From positions 262,001-326,000 of the forward strand of contig BOKO01000003.1 of NCBI GenBank assembly GCA_016861025.1: DNA of 64,000 nucleotides. Reading direction: 5' to 3'. Of this stretch, positions 8,314 to 20,079 are shown in pieces. The notes under the pieces are model-generated. The model had not been told where the DNA came from, ran no database searches, and saw only the letters and a list, made by a program, of their open reading frames with translations. This DNA comes from Chloroflexota bacterium (GTDB lineage Bacteria > Chloroflexota > Anaerolineae > Caldilineales > Caldilineaceae). The first letter of the stretch is position 1. Every line of letters starts with the position of its first letter. A program made the position numbers and the translations under genes.

Positions 8314-9516
8314 TTACATTGTTTCGAGCCAATCCGCTGCCGTCGCCACGCCGCCCAACGCCGCCATTTCGGCTTGTAACAGCGCAGCCTGTGCGCGGTG
8401 GGGAGAGAGATCAGGCAAGATTGCCGCAAGCGCTGCGGTTAAGCGTTCGACTGTCACCTCTTTGGGCGGCAGGTGAACACCGACGCCGGTTCTGACGACG
8501 CCCTGCGCCTGATGAATCTGGTCGGCGGCGTGCGGCACGACGATCTGCGGCAGCGCCGCACGCGCCAGGGCATGGGTCGTGCCTGCGCCGCCGTGATGGA
8601 TTGCCGCCGCAGCATAGGGCAGCACACGACGAAAGTTGACGCTTGCGCATACAACGGCGCCAGCAGGCAGGCGCTCCATCCATTGGTCGACGCTGGACGA
8701 ATCAGACATGCGCCCCAACACGACGAGCGGCAGACAGCCAAGCCTGTCAGCAGCATGGGCGGCGGCGATGAAAAAGGCAGGATCGCGGTTAAAGGTCGTT
8801 CCCAACGTAATCATCACCCACGGACGATCCTCGTGCGTTGGGAGCGTGTCGTCGGGGGGCAGTGCATCGAGCGGCAGCCCACCCACATGCCGCGTCTGCG
8901 GCAGCAAGGTCAGCCCTGTGTACCAGCGCTCCGTCCAATAGGTCAGGTGAAGATGAGGGGAGCACAGCGCCGGCGGTCCCATTGTCGTGAAGTTGACGCC
9001 GCGACAGCCTGTTGTCGCCAGCAGACGCGCTAGCCGTTCGCGCGCGATCTGCGCCAACTCGTCGCCGCTTGTGCTGTGCGGGGCGACGGCAGGCCAACCG
9101 GCGACGACCAGCTTACAGCCGATTTGTTCGGCGACCATGCCGGCGGCAGCCACAAACATTTCGCTCACGATCACGTCGGGCTGCACCTGCGCGGCCACGG
9201 TTGTCAGTGCAGCCGCCGCCTGCTCGACGCGCGGTGCGTCGAGCCACTGGTCGAGCGCGCGTTCTCCGCGCAATCGACGCCACTCCTCGTCGCGCATGGC
9301 GGCGGGTCTAGAGAGCGCTGGCGGCGGCGGCCAGCGCCACCCTGTTTCCGCCAGCGGCGCAAAGTGGACGCCTGCTGACTCCACCAGGCGCCTCACTGCT
9401 TCGCCTGACGCCCACGTCGCCTCATGCCCACGTCGCTGCAGCTCAGTCGCGGTCGCCAGGTAGCCGCCCCAGTCGAGATGACCTGCAAGCTGGGCGGAGA
9501 CGAACAGATAGCGCAT
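8314..9516 (-). CDS. Glycosyltransferase family 1 (MGT/UGT-like)
   Basis: 400-residue GT-B fold glycosyltransferase. N-terminal acceptor domain begins MRYLFVSAQLAGHLDWGGYL with a GHxxP-like nucleotide-fold start. The C-terminal donor domain has the signature HHGGAGTTHALARAALPQIVVP, with the D/Q pair (ADQIHQA) seen in nucleotide-sugar binding GT1 enzymes of the macrolide/sterol/calicheamicin type. Such enzymes glycosylate small molecules or lipids; acceptor unknown. It lies upstream of xpt on the minus strand with 41 bases between, and 20 bases after the cytochrome/propeller gene. Confidence 0.88.
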   Translation of the reverse strand: MRYLFVSAQLAGHLDWGGYLATATELQRRGHEATWASGEAVRRLVESAGVHFAPLAETGWRWPPPPALSRPAAMRDEEWRRLRGERALDQWLDAPRVEQAAAALTTVAAQVQPDVIVSEMFVAAAGMVAEQIGCKLVVAGWPAVAPHSTSGDELAQIARERLARLLATTGCRGVNFTTMGPPALCSPHLHLTYWTERWYTGLTLLPQTRHVGGLPLDALPPDDTLPTHEDRPWVMITLGTTFNRDPAFFIAAAHAADRLGCLPLVVLGRMSDSSSVDQWMERLPAGAVVCASVNFRRVLPYAAAAIHHGGAGTTHALARAALPQIVVPHAADQIHQAQGVVRTGVGVHLPPKEVTVERLTAALAAILPDLSPHRAQAALLQAEMAALGGVATAADWLETM

Positions 9517-9536
9517 GATCGCTTCAACTCACTCCA

Positions 9537-11798
<2,262 letters not shown>

Positions 11799-11838
11799 TA
11801 TCCAAAACCTCTTCAAGAAACTATCGGCGCAAACAAGC

Positions 11839-12807
11839 TCACGCTGCACCAAACATGGCGCGCGCATGGGCAATGTCTGTGTGAATCTGGTTCACCAGTT
11901 CGCCGACGCTGGCGAAGCGCATCTCTCCGCGCAGCCGCTGTAAAAAGTCCACCGCCAGTGTACGCCCATAGAGATCGTCCACATGGTCGGGCGGCGGGAA
12001 ATCGAGAATGTGCGTTTCCACACGGCGATGCAGACCGTCAACGGTCGGGCGCACGCCGATGTTGGTGACGCTGAGCAGTGCATCACAGCGCTCGAACGAT
12101 GCAACCAGCGTGCGCGTGACGTAGACGCCATCGGCGGGCAGCATCTTCTCCGGCGGGGTGCGCAGGTTCGCAGTCGGGATGCCGACCTGACGCCCACGTT
12201 GATCGCCGTGCTCAACAACGCCCGTGACGCGATATGGACGTCCGAGCAACGCCGCCACACGCGCTACATCGCCTTCGCTCAAGAGCGAGCGCACACGGCT
12301 GCTGCGCACTGTCTCTGCATCCTGCGCAATCGGTTCGATCACTTCAACGCGGAAATCGAGCGTTTCGCCGACTGCGCGCAGGGTGGGCAGATCACCGCTC
12401 CGGTTGCGTCCAAGCGCAAAGTCAGGACCGACAATGAGCACGCTCAGCCCAAGATGTTGCTTGAGCATTTGCATAAAGCTCTGTGGGTCAATCTGCGCTG
12501 TTTCCAATGTAAATGGGTGGATCACGCCGTGCGTGACGCCGAGCTGGGCCGCCAGTTCAAGCCGCTCCATTGGCGTTGTCAACAGAAAATATGGCAGGTC
12601 GGGGCGCAGCACCCGCACCGGATGTGGCTCGAAGGTGAGCAGCAAAGTGTTAACCGACAGTGACTGCGTCATCGCAAGCTCATCGGCGACCTGCAGCATG
12701 TGTCGAAGCAGCGCCTGATGGCCGCAGTGGATGCCGTCGAAATTGCCGATTGTCATGACTGTCGGGCCGGCAAGCTGTGCCTTACGAATATCGTCAAAGG
12801 TGCGCAT
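11839..12807 (-). CDS. ribF: Bifunctional riboflavin kinase/FAD synthetase
   Basis: 322 residues, standard length. N-terminal nucleotidyltransferase domain with VMTIGNFDGIHCGHQALL (the HxGH-type motif) and LIVGPDFALGRNRSGD. C-terminal flavokinase domain with YRVTGVVEHGDQRGRQVGIPTANL and the C-terminal LYGRTLAVDFLQRLRGEMRF. It converts riboflavin to FMN and FAD in the cytoplasm. It is downstream of truB (24 bases gap), the arrangement truB-ribF found in many bacteria as part of the nusA-infB-rbfA-truB-ribF neighbourhood. Confidence 0.96.
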   Translation of the reverse strand: MRTFDDIRKAQLAGPTVMTIGNFDGIHCGHQALLRHMLQVADELAMTQSLSVNTLLLTFEPHPVRVLRPDLPYFLLTTPMERLELAAQLGVTHGVIHPFTLETAQIDPQSFMQMLKQHLGLSVLIVGPDFALGRNRSGDLPTLRAVGETLDFRVEVIEPIAQDAETVRSSRVRSLLSEGDVARVAALLGRPYRVTGVVEHGDQRGRQVGIPTANLRTPPEKMLPADGVYVTRTLVASFERCDALLSVTNIGVRPTVDGLHRRVETHILDFPPPDHVDDLYGRTLAVDFLQRLRGEMRFASVGELVNQIHTDIAHARAMFGAA

Positions 12808-12831
12808 ACGCCTCTTTTCTGATGTGCGCGT

Positions 12832-13821
12832 TCATTGCAGCCATTTTTCTGCTTTCCATCGCCACCCGCCGCTTTCAGCTGCGCCGAGTCGCCGAATCAC
12901 GCCAACCAATCGCCCCCCTCGATCCCTGGCGGCGGCTAACTGGCGCAGTGGATCGCATGATTCGACAGGCAGCGTCACGCTCTGGCCGTAGCCCAAACGC
13001 AAGAGCGTTTCGTCGTCAAGCGCGTGATCTGGCAGCGGCAGGCGCTCCCCAACCGGCAGCAACAGCTCCACCAGTCGCTGTTCTCGACTGGCAGCCTCGA
13101 TCTCGGTCAAAGGGTGCGCCTCATCGACTGTGAACGCACCGATGCGTGTGCGCCGCAACGCCTGCAAATAGCCGCCCACACCTAATGCTTCGCCCAGATC
13201 TCTGGCAAGGCTGCGAATATAGGTTCCCGCCGAGCACTCGACATCCAGCCGAACGCGATCCGGCGGTGCGAACGCAAGTAGTTCGATGCGGTGAAAGGCG
13301 ACGGTGCGCACGGGCGCCTCAACGATGGCGCCACGACGTGCGCGTTGATGGAGCGCCTGGCCCTCTTGCTTGATCGCCGAAAAACTGGGCGCGCGCTGCT
13401 GCACGACGCCGCGAAATGCGTCAAGCGCCCGATTGATGCCATCGGCGGTCAGCGACGGCAATGGGTTGCGCTTGAGCAAGACGCCGGTGGCGTCGTCGGT
13501 GTCGGTGACGCCGCCCAGTGTGATCTCGGCATAGTAGCGTTTTGTCTGGTGCTGATAGAATTCGACCAACCGCGCCGCCTTGCCCAGGCAAAGCAACAGC
13601 AGACCGCTCGCCATCGGGTCGAGCGTGCCGGTGTGGCCGATGCGCCGCTGTCCGCTCCACTTGCGCACCACCGCGACCACGTCGTGACTTGTCCATAGCG
13701 CGCGCTCAAGACCGCGCGTCGGGGCATCGCCGCCTGGCTCCTGACGCAGTGCAGGCATGGCATTCTCACAGCCTGGCTTGTCCACCAGGAGCACGCCATC
13801 GAACATCAGATCAACCTTCAT
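12832..13821 (-). CDS. truB: tRNA pseudouridine(55) synthase
   Basis: Forms the universal pseudouridine in the tRNA T-loop. 329 residues; catalytic Asp68 lies in RIGHTGTLDPMASGLL, followed by KRYYAEITLGGVTDTDDATG and the RNA-binding C-terminal region. The start is taken at 13821, two bases after the nrnA stop; an ATG at 13806 with AAGG upstream is equally possible. Odd feature: between LLVDKPG and TSHDVVAVVRKW, normally adjacent in TruB, there is an extra stretch of about 26 residues (18-43) with no frame disruption. It precedes ribF. Confidence 0.94.
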   Translation of the reverse strand: MKVDLMFDGVLLVDKPGCENAMPALRQEPGGDAPTRGLERALWTSHDVVAVVRKWSGQRRIGHTGTLDPMASGLLLLCLGKAARLVEFYQHQTKRYYAEITLGGVTDTDDATGVLLKRNPLPSLTADGINRALDAFRGVVQQRAPSFSAIKQEGQALHQRARRGAIVEAPVRTVAFHRIELLAFAPPDRVRLDVECSAGTYIRSLARDLGEALGVGGYLQALRRTRIGAFTVDEAHPLTEIEAASREQRLVELLLPVGERLPLPDHALDDETLLRLGYGQSVTLPVESCDPLRQLAAARDRGGRLVGVIRRLGAAESGGWRWKAEKWLQ

Positions 13822-13822
13822 A

Positions 13823-14818
13823 TCAACTCATTGCGTCGAGCTGACGACGTCTCTCTTCGATCATCATTGGGATCACCTGCTCGATGACCTGATCAAGCGT
13901 CCCTGGCACAGTGCAACCGCTTGCGGGCGCGTGTCCTCCGCCGCCTAGCCGAAACGCCAGATCGCCGACATTGAAGCCCGGCTTGGCGCGAAAGCTGCAT
14001 TCGACGACCGGCTCGCCGTTGTCGTTGACCTTTTCCGTGAAAACAGCGCTCATATCCGCCTCGTTGACCGACGAGAGTACACTGTTGAGGCGCAGATCAT
14101 CATCTTCGTGGCCCGCAGCGTTCAATTCAGCATTGGTGGCGCCAGCCCACACCACGCCCTCGCGCAACTGCACGCGCGCCAGCACGGGCGCCCACAGGCG
14201 CAGTGTATTGAAAGGCAGACGGTTCAGTGTGCGCTGCACGATGGCGGGAAGCTCGGCGCCGGCGCGCTGCAAGCGCATTGCAGCTTCGAGCACGTCGGGC
14301 GTGGTGTTGCTGGTGCGAAAGCAGAGCGTATCGGTGACAATGCCGGTGAGCAGACACACGGCGATCTGACGATCGATCGGGATGTCCAAAGCATCCGCCA
14401 ACACCGTCAACATCTGACATGTCGCCGCGCAGTTCGCTTCAACCCAGTTGACGCTGCCGAAGCGGGTGTTCGTAACGTGGTGGTCAATGACGGCCAGCGG
14501 GATGCCGGCATGACGCACAGGATCGAACACAGCGCCCATCCGATCTTGACTGGACATGTCGAGACAGACGATTAAGTCATAGATCGCGCCGACCGCCTGC
14601 GGCGGGATGATTTCGCCGGCGCCGGGCAGGAACTCGAACTCCTGGATGACAGGGTCGGGCATAGCGGGCGTGACCTGTTTGCCGACGACGCGCAACATCC
14701 ACATCAAGCCCAACAGACTGCCGTAGGCGTCGCCATCGGCGTTGATATGACTGACACAGAGAATCTTGTTGGCGCCGCGCAGAGCGTCGACGAGTTCAGC
14801 AGGAGCCTGATAGGTCAT
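13823..14818 (-). CDS. nrnA: DHH-family bifunctional oligoribonuclease/PAP phosphatase
   Basis: 331 residues, full length NrnA-type protein with DHH domain (SHINADGDAYGS, VCLDMSSQDRMG, AVIDHHVTNTRFG) and DHHA1 domain ending in FRLGGGGHAPASGCTV. These are the metal- and nucleotide-binding motifs. It degrades nano-RNAs and can dephosphorylate 3'-phosphoadenosine 5'-phosphate. The start codon overlaps the stop of the ComF gene by four bases (ATGA). Its presence just before truB and ribF resembles the common rbfA-nrnA-truB-ribF order, with rbfA absent here. Confidence 0.94.
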   Translation of the reverse strand: MTYQAPAELVDALRGANKILCVSHINADGDAYGSLLGLMWMLRVVGKQVTPAMPDPVIQEFEFLPGAGEIIPPQAVGAIYDLIVCLDMSSQDRMGAVFDPVRHAGIPLAVIDHHVTNTRFGSVNWVEANCAATCQMLTVLADALDIPIDRQIAVCLLTGIVTDTLCFRTSNTTPDVLEAAMRLQRAGAELPAIVQRTLNRLPFNTLRLWAPVLARVQLREGVVWAGATNAELNAAGHEDDDLRLNSVLSSVNEADMSAVFTEKVNDNGEPVVECSFRAKPGFNVGDLAFRLGGGGHAPASGCTVPGTLDQVIEQVIPMMIEERRRQLDAMS

Positions 14819-15648
14819 GATGTTGCACCAATGGTCCGTGAAGAAATGGGCGTAGGTGAAGCGTCATGCTCCAGGTCGGCGCGGTCAGGGTCGTCGGCGC
14901 GGGCAGGCAAGGCAAGCGTCAGCGCGTACACTTCGACGGCGCCAGCCTCCAGGGCGGCCACAGCGCAGGAGCAGAGCGTCGCGCCGGTGGTGTAGACATC
15001 GTCGATCAGCAACAGTCGCAGCCCCCGACATGCCGGCGCCGCGCAGAATGCACTTTCGACATTGGCTTTGCGTTCGGCGGCGTTCAAACCAACCTGAGAT
15101 CGCGTCAACTTTTCGCGACGCAGCAGATCGGTGCGCAGCAACAGATGACGTTGCCGACACAATCCCGCCGCCAGCAGCTCAGCCTGGTTGTAGCCGCGCT
15201 CATGCAGCCGTTCAACATGCAGCGGAACTGGTGCAACGGCGTCCACAAGCGGCGCAATTTCCACCCACTCTGGTTGGTCGAATGTCGCCACCAGGTAGCG
15301 CGCCAGCAACGGCGCCAGGTCGCGACGCCCCTCGTATTTAAGCAGATGTATCCACTCACGCAGCGGCGATAAGTGTAGAGCGGCGGCGCGCACACGGCGC
15401 AGAGGAAAGGCGACTGGGTCGGTGCACGCAACACAACGATCCACCACATCTTCTCGCACACGACCACAACGCCGACAGATCGTCGCCGGCGCTGGCGTGA
15501 CGAGCTGTGCACAGTGCGGGCAGATTCGGTGGCCGGCGACGCCACAACCCACGCAGGTTGGCGGAAAGAGCAGGTCGACGCCAGCCATCGCCCAGTTGCT
15601 CACTGAGTCGGCAAGCGGAAGGACGCCGCGATTCGCCGCAGAAGTCAT
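14815..15648 (-). CDS. comF: ComF family phosphoribosyltransferase-like protein
   Basis: About 277 residues from the ATG at 15648; a TTG at 15687 (AAGGA nearby) or an ATG at 15591 are alternatives, so the start is uncertain. The N-terminus has a four-cysteine zinc finger (CVGCGVAGHRICPHC) followed by a second pair-rich segment (CRRCGR...RCVAC), then the phosphoribosyltransferase-like domain with LLLIDDVYTTGATL near the end. ComF proteins are linked to DNA uptake and replication-fork functions in competent bacteria. No other com genes are in the window, but a Flp-like pilin gene lies immediately upstream. Its stop overlaps the nrnA start. Confidence 0.9.
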   Translation of the reverse strand: MTSAANRGVLPLADSVSNWAMAGVDLLFPPTCVGCGVAGHRICPHCAQLVTPAPATICRRCGRVREDVVDRCVACTDPVAFPLRRVRAAALHLSPLREWIHLLKYEGRRDLAPLLARYLVATFDQPEWVEIAPLVDAVAPVPLHVERLHERGYNQAELLAAGLCRQRHLLLRTDLLRREKLTRSQVGLNAAERKANVESAFCAAPACRGLRLLLIDDVYTTGATLCSCAVAALEAGAVEVYALTLALPARADDPDRADLEHDASPTPISSRTIGATS

Positions 15649-15662
15649 ATCGGTCAAAAGAT

Positions 15663-15857
15663 TCAGAGCAGATGCAACGGCATCCAAAGTCCTTGGGCGC
15701 TAAAGAGCGACCAACGGATGCCAATATCGTTGAAGAACTCGCGCACGCTGTCGCCGACAATCAACAAGATCGACAGCATCACAATCGCCAGCAAGATAAT
15801 CATCAGGGCAAACTCCATAAAGCTCTCGCTGCCGCGGTTGGATGGATATTTCGCCAT
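15663..15857 (-). CDS. Flp/Fap-type pilin-like small membrane protein
   Basis: 64 residues from the ATG at 15857; a purine-rich GGGGG sits rather far upstream, so initiation is not certain. The sequence has a short basic start (MAKYPSNRG), then SESFMEFALMIILLAIVMLS. This resembles the Flp pilin pattern G-x-x-x-x-E-[YF]-A-L with Glu at position +5 followed by a hydrophobic helix, ending ...VREFFNDI. Flp pilins are prepilin-peptidase substrates of Tad pili. There is no tad cluster nearby, so it may be a single-copy pilin-like or simple membrane protein. It precedes comF on the same strand. Confidence 0.6.
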   Translation of the reverse strand: MAKYPSNRGSESFMEFALMIILLAIVMLSILLIVGDSVREFFNDIGIRWSLFSAQGLWMPLHLL

Positions 15858-16056
15858 AAAGGTTCGATTACGCCCCCTTTTTCTGAATCCTCGCCATGAG
15901 ACATTGATTGCCCCATAGCGCCAGCACGAAGTCGGGCAGCCAATCTGAACCCAATCCGGATATTGAGTGCAGATGATCAACTGCGCGCCGTGCACCAATC
16001 ACCGAGTATACCATCGGCGGCGCAGTTGCCCCAAGTTGCGCCCTATTTGTTAGGGT

Positions 16057-16072
16057 GCGAAATCCATTTCGC
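16057..16072. repeat. Short palindromic repeat GCGAAA-TCCA-TTTCGC
   Basis: Sixteen-base hairpin unit in the leader region of the zinc-ribbon gene. An identical copy occurs at 20182-20197, more than 4 kb away. It lies just upstream of a candidate -10 (TATACT, 16092-16097) for the downstream gene, so it could also be an operator. Two copies are too few to decide between REP-type repeat and regulator site. Confidence 0.5.
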
Positions 16073-16133
16073 CGTGCTGCACAGCCGATGCTATACTAAA
16101 TGCGCAATCCACCCACGCGAAAGGGGGGCGACT

Positions 16134-16835
16134 GTGGACATAGCCAGGTTGTACGAACTTCAGAAGATCGACGCCAACATGGAGAAAGTGCGCAGAAAAG
16201 TTGCACATTTGCGCCGCAAGCTGGATGAGCCGACGGCGCTGCAGCAGGCGCGCGCAGATGTCGCCGCAAGCCGCGCCGCGGTCGAACAATTCCACGCCCG
16301 CCAGCTGGATGCCGAACTCAATGGGCGCCAACTCGCCGAGCGTATTCGAGAAAGCGAACGCCGCCTGATGAGCGGCGAGGTGCGCAACGCCAAGGAACTG
16401 GAGGCGCTGCAAGCCAGCATCGAGTCGATGAAGCGCCAGCGTAGTCAGGTGGAGGATGTCGCACTGGATTCGCTGCAACGCGGCGAGGATGCACAACGCC
16501 GGCTTGCCGAACAGCAGGCCACGTTGACGAACCTTGAACAGCAATGGAAAACAGAAAAACAGGCGCTGGAAGAAGAAGAGCTAAAGCTAAAACGCATGTT
16601 CGCCCAGCTCAAACAACAGCGACAAGGCGTGAGCGAGCGCCTTAGCGACGATGCACTGACCTTATACAGGCAGTTGGGCGAACGCAAAGCCGGCGTCGCT
16701 GTCGCCGCTGTGCAAAATGGCACGTGCAGCGCCTGCAATGTCTCGTTGCCGACCGGCGTCGTCAGCAGCGCCCGCGCCGCGGTGGGACAGCCAGTCTACT
16801 GCCCAAGCTGTGGACGCATCCTGTTTGCGGCGTGA
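16134..16835 (+). CDS. C4-type zinc-ribbon coiled-coil protein (DUF164/CT398-like)
   Basis: 233 residues from the GTG at 16134, chosen because AAGGGGGG lies 6 bases upstream; the frame further upstream is unrelated sequence. Residues about 10-170 form a long heptad-rich coiled coil (LYELQKIDANMEKVRRKVAHL onward). The C-terminus is a zinc ribbon with CSACNVSLPTG and YCPSCGRIL. Proteins of this family are widespread and implicated as nucleic-acid-associated or flagellar/export adaptors, but the role is unresolved. It stands alone, convergent with the subtilase gene. Confidence 0.88.
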   Translation: MDIARLYELQKIDANMEKVRRKVAHLRRKLDEPTALQQARADVAASRAAVEQFHARQLDAELNGRQLAERIRESERRLMSGEVRNAKELEALQASIESMKRQRSQVEDVALDSLQRGEDAQRRLAEQQATLTNLEQQWKTEKQALEEEELKLKRMFAQLKQQRQGVSERLSDDALTLYRQLGERKAGVAVAAVQNGTCSACNVSLPTGVVSSARAAVGQPVYCPSCGRILFAA

Positions 16836-16935
16836 ATCAAGAGACTTGCGAAGGCGAAAATGTATACGTGACGTTGCTTTTGTCGTAGCTCATCGCCTCC
16901 AACGTGACGCATGGTTGTGATGTCACGGCAATTGT

Positions 16936-19900
16936 TCACCGTGCCACCACGGGCAAAAAGACCTGCGCCGGCCATTGAAAATCAACCGCCACGACCTCGA
17001 CCTGTGAATCAACGCGATTATGATGATGCAATAGTAGGATCCCCGCCGTCGGCTGCAGCGCATACCCGCTCAGATTCAACTTCGGCAGCAACTCTACGCC
17101 AGGCTGCACCGCCACCAACGGCGCACCTGTCTGTGCAGAGAGACTCTCCAGCGCCGGGTTTGCCAGATCGAAGCGGCGCGGCGGCGTGCGGTCGATCACA
17201 TCCTCCGGCTGCGTTCCAAATGCGCGATGATAGCTCTCGACCGTGTACGAAATCACCGTCTGCCCTTCTGGGAGCTTGAGGTCAGCCACGCGCACGGGCA
17301 GCACCATGATCCGGCTCTCGAAGGGGCGCGTGTCCACCGTGGATGGCGCCAGCGCGTTCAGCGGCGCCTGCACAACACGTGGCCCGAAAGGCAATCTTTC
17401 CAGCGCGCTCACGAACGCGTCGCCAAAAAAGCGATCGCCGGCATAGCCTTCGCGGCTGCTGCTAAAAAGCCGCACATCAGGTGCGCCGTCGGCATTGACA
17501 TCGATCAACACATCAAACCGCACAAGATTGGGCGAAGACCACGCCGCATGCGCTGCAATTCCGAAATAAAGCATCGCCGAATTCGCCGGCTGATGAGGAA
17601 AATCCGTTGCGACGCCGACGTGACTGATGTCAGCGCTGTCGTAGTCGTCCGGCGCGACGTCGGACAGACGTGGCGGGCGGCTGTTTGGGCTCACCGTTTC
17701 GAGCTGGAAAACGCTCGCCAGCGAGACGACATCGGTGGGCGCTGCACTGCCGACCAATGCGCTGCCGGTAAGCATAACCGTCGCCGTCAGCATTTCGGTG
17801 AACGCCAGCGACGAGGGCGCGGCTTGCATGGCAGCCACGGCACGCGGGGCGATGTGCAGCGGCGTGTGCAGGATCACCGCCTGCGTCGTCAGGTTGTCGG
17901 CGGAGATGACCGTCCCCACCCCATCCAGATCAGCGACAAAGCGCAATTGATTGGCGGCAAGCAGCAATTCGTCCTGTGGATGAAGGGTGAGCGTGCCTGT
18001 GATTTCGGTGCGCGCCAGATCGCCGCCCATCGTTGCGCTAGCGATCGCCTCCGTGAGCACAACCGAGTAGGTCAGCGTGCGGCTCAGCGGCTGATAGACG
18101 GCAGTGACCACCCCTGCACCCACCTCGCCTGTCACTGGCGCACTCCACATTGCAGAGAGGGGCCACAGTAGCAGATGACCGCTCTCTTCGTCATACCAGG
18201 GACGCCCAGATGCAATGACTTGGCCCGGATCTGGCGGCGTAGCGCGCCCAAGCGCAACTGGATCGACGCTGACAATGACTGGCGCATCGACGAGGCCGTC
18301 GGCAGGTGCAACCAACGGCGCAACCGGCAGCGTCACCATAACGCCGGGCATGTCAGTCAGCGCAACGTAGCTCAGCCAATAGCTCGTTTCGTCGTCGGAC
18401 TTGTTGACAACGCGCAAATGTTGCAAAGCCTGGAAAGGCTCTTGCACTTCGGGCGCGCCAAAGCCCAGCGACACTCGCGCCGGGTATTCAGCCGCGTATG
18501 CCACCGTCTTCGCCCGCGCCGCGGCGGTGAGATCGATGCGCCCGGCGCCGGCCAGACTTGGCGGGTGGACAGTCGAGGTCACAGCTACGGCGGTGCGCAC
18601 GAGCGGAAACGCCGTGTTCATCGCCAGCGCCTTGAGTTCATAGCTGCTCCAGTCGGGATGAAGCTGACGCAGCAGCGCCATTGCGCCGGCAACGTGCGGC
18701 GCCGCCATCGATGTGCCGGAGAGACGCGATGCACCCGCTCCAGTCTGATACGCCGCTGAGACAATACCCACCCCAGGTGCGGCAAGGTCCGGCTTGAGCA
18801 CTGCATCGCCGACGCGCGGACCGCGCGACGAGAAACTCGCCATGAAGTCAAGACGCTGCTGCATGGCGGCGCCAGTCTGGATAACCCCATGTGAGGTTGC
18901 CGCCACGCTGATTACGCCGTCGCCGTTCGACGGACTACCGAGCGCGTAGCGATGATTGCCGGAGTTGCCGGCCGACGCCACGACAATCACGCCCAACGCA
19001 GCGGCGTTCTCGGCGGCGACGGCGGTTGTGTCGTAGAGCACGCCGAGCGGCGAGCCAAGCGACAGGTTGATGACATCGACGCGATCCGAGAAGTCGCCGT
19101 CGCCGTTGGGATCGACCGCCCATTCGATCGCCAGATCGACAATGTCCGAGCTGCCGGCGCAACCAAAAACCTTCAACGCATAGATGCTCGCCAGCGGCGC
19201 CACCCCAGGTCCGATGCGCAGGCGGGCGAAGTCAATGGCATCGTCCCATGGGCCGGTGTACGCGGCGGACTCCGCCGTGACTCCATAGCCGGCCACAATG
19301 CCGGCGACATGCGCGCCGTGACCTGACGGGTTGTAACAATCCATTGGATCAGGATCAGGGGTCGGAATTGGGTTGTATGATGTGGAGCGCGGGTCGGCGT
19401 TGTAGGTTTCGCCGGCAAAATCGTAGCCGCCGATGACCTTGGCATTCGGAAAACCAGGAACGTCGCCGATGATCGTGCGGTTGTTCTCGGTGTATCCGAC
19501 TCCAGGACCGCCCAAATCGACGTGCAGATAGTCAACGCCGGTGTCGATGATGGCGATGCGGATGCCTTCCCCGCGCACCGGCGCCGCGGCGTCATAGCCG
19601 CGCCATAGATTCGGCGCACCGATGAAAGGGACGCTTGTCGCCAGCGCTGGCGTCTTGCTTACGATGCGGTGCACCGCCTTGACGCCGGGCGCGTCGCCCA
19701 ATGCAGCGATCTGGTCAGAGGTAGCCAGCACGGCGACGCCGTTGTAGACGCGCTGTGTGCGATAGAGGATCGGCGCGCCCACTGCGTCGGCGCTATGCAC
19801 CACCATCTGCTGCACCTGTTCGATCTCGGCAAGATGACGCTGCGTCATGGCGTCAGCGCTGGCAGCGCTAACGCCTGCCGCTTGTATATCTATGAAATGA

Positions 19901-20079
19901 CGAGCCGCAGGCGCCGCCTCCAACTCAAGCATGTAGGCGGTCAATGGCTGCGGCTGAGCTTCGTCATTCCCCTGCGCGACGATTTGCGTCTGACCGTGCA
20001 TATTCGCAGGAAAACCGATGAACAGCGCCAGAACAATGGCGAGCGCGCTGACAATAAGGGCGAGTTGGGAACGGTTCAT
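16936..20079 (-). CDS. Secreted subtilisin-like (S8) serine protease
   Basis: About 1047 residues from the ATG at 20079 (a GTG at 20124 or ATG at 20085 are alternatives; none has a convincing ribosome site). Signal peptide MNRSQLALIVSALAIVLALF, then an inhibitor-I9-like propeptide. Catalytic triad: Asp179 in IAIIDTGVD, His254 in GHGAHVAG and Ser457 in LSGTSMAAPH, with the oxyanion Asn in VVASAGNSGN. The roughly 500 residues after the catalytic domain are beta-rich accessory domains. It ends with QVFLPVVAR, closely related to the VYLPLVTR end of the beta-helix protein in this window. Predicted extracellular degradative protease; divergent from the secreted nuclease gene. Confidence 0.93.
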   Translation of the reverse strand: MNRSQLALIVSALAIVLALFIGFPANMHGQTQIVAQGNDEAQPQPLTAYMLELEAAPAARHFIDIQAAGVSAASADAMTQRHLAEIEQVQQMVVHSADAVGAPILYRTQRVYNGVAVLATSDQIAALGDAPGVKAVHRIVSKTPALATSVPFIGAPNLWRGYDAAAPVRGEGIRIAIIDTGVDYLHVDLGGPGVGYTENNRTIIGDVPGFPNAKVIGGYDFAGETYNADPRSTSYNPIPTPDPDPMDCYNPSGHGAHVAGIVAGYGVTAESAAYTGPWDDAIDFARLRIGPGVAPLASIYALKVFGCAGSSDIVDLAIEWAVDPNGDGDFSDRVDVINLSLGSPLGVLYDTTAVAAENAAALGVIVVASAGNSGNHRYALGSPSNGDGVISVAATSHGVIQTGAAMQQRLDFMASFSSRGPRVGDAVLKPDLAAPGVGIVSAAYQTGAGASRLSGTSMAAPHVAGAMALLRQLHPDWSSYELKALAMNTAFPLVRTAVAVTSTVHPPSLAGAGRIDLTAAARAKTVAYAAEYPARVSLGFGAPEVQEPFQALQHLRVVNKSDDETSYWLSYVALTDMPGVMVTLPVAPLVAPADGLVDAPVIVSVDPVALGRATPPDPGQVIASGRPWYDEESGHLLLWPLSAMWSAPVTGEVGAGVVTAVYQPLSRTLTYSVVLTEAIASATMGGDLARTEITGTLTLHPQDELLLAANQLRFVADLDGVGTVISADNLTTQAVILHTPLHIAPRAVAAMQAAPSSLAFTEMLTATVMLTGSALVGSAAPTDVVSLASVFQLETVSPNSRPPRLSDVAPDDYDSADISHVGVATDFPHQPANSAMLYFGIAAHAAWSSPNLVRFDVLIDVNADGAPDVRLFSSSREGYAGDRFFGDAFVSALERLPFGPRVVQAPLNALAPSTVDTRPFESRIMVLPVRVADLKLPEGQTVISYTVESYHRAFGTQPEDVIDRTPPRRFDLANPALESLSAQTGAPLVAVQPGVELLPKLNLSGYALQPTAGILLLHHHNRVDSQVEVVAVDFQWPAQVFLPVVAR

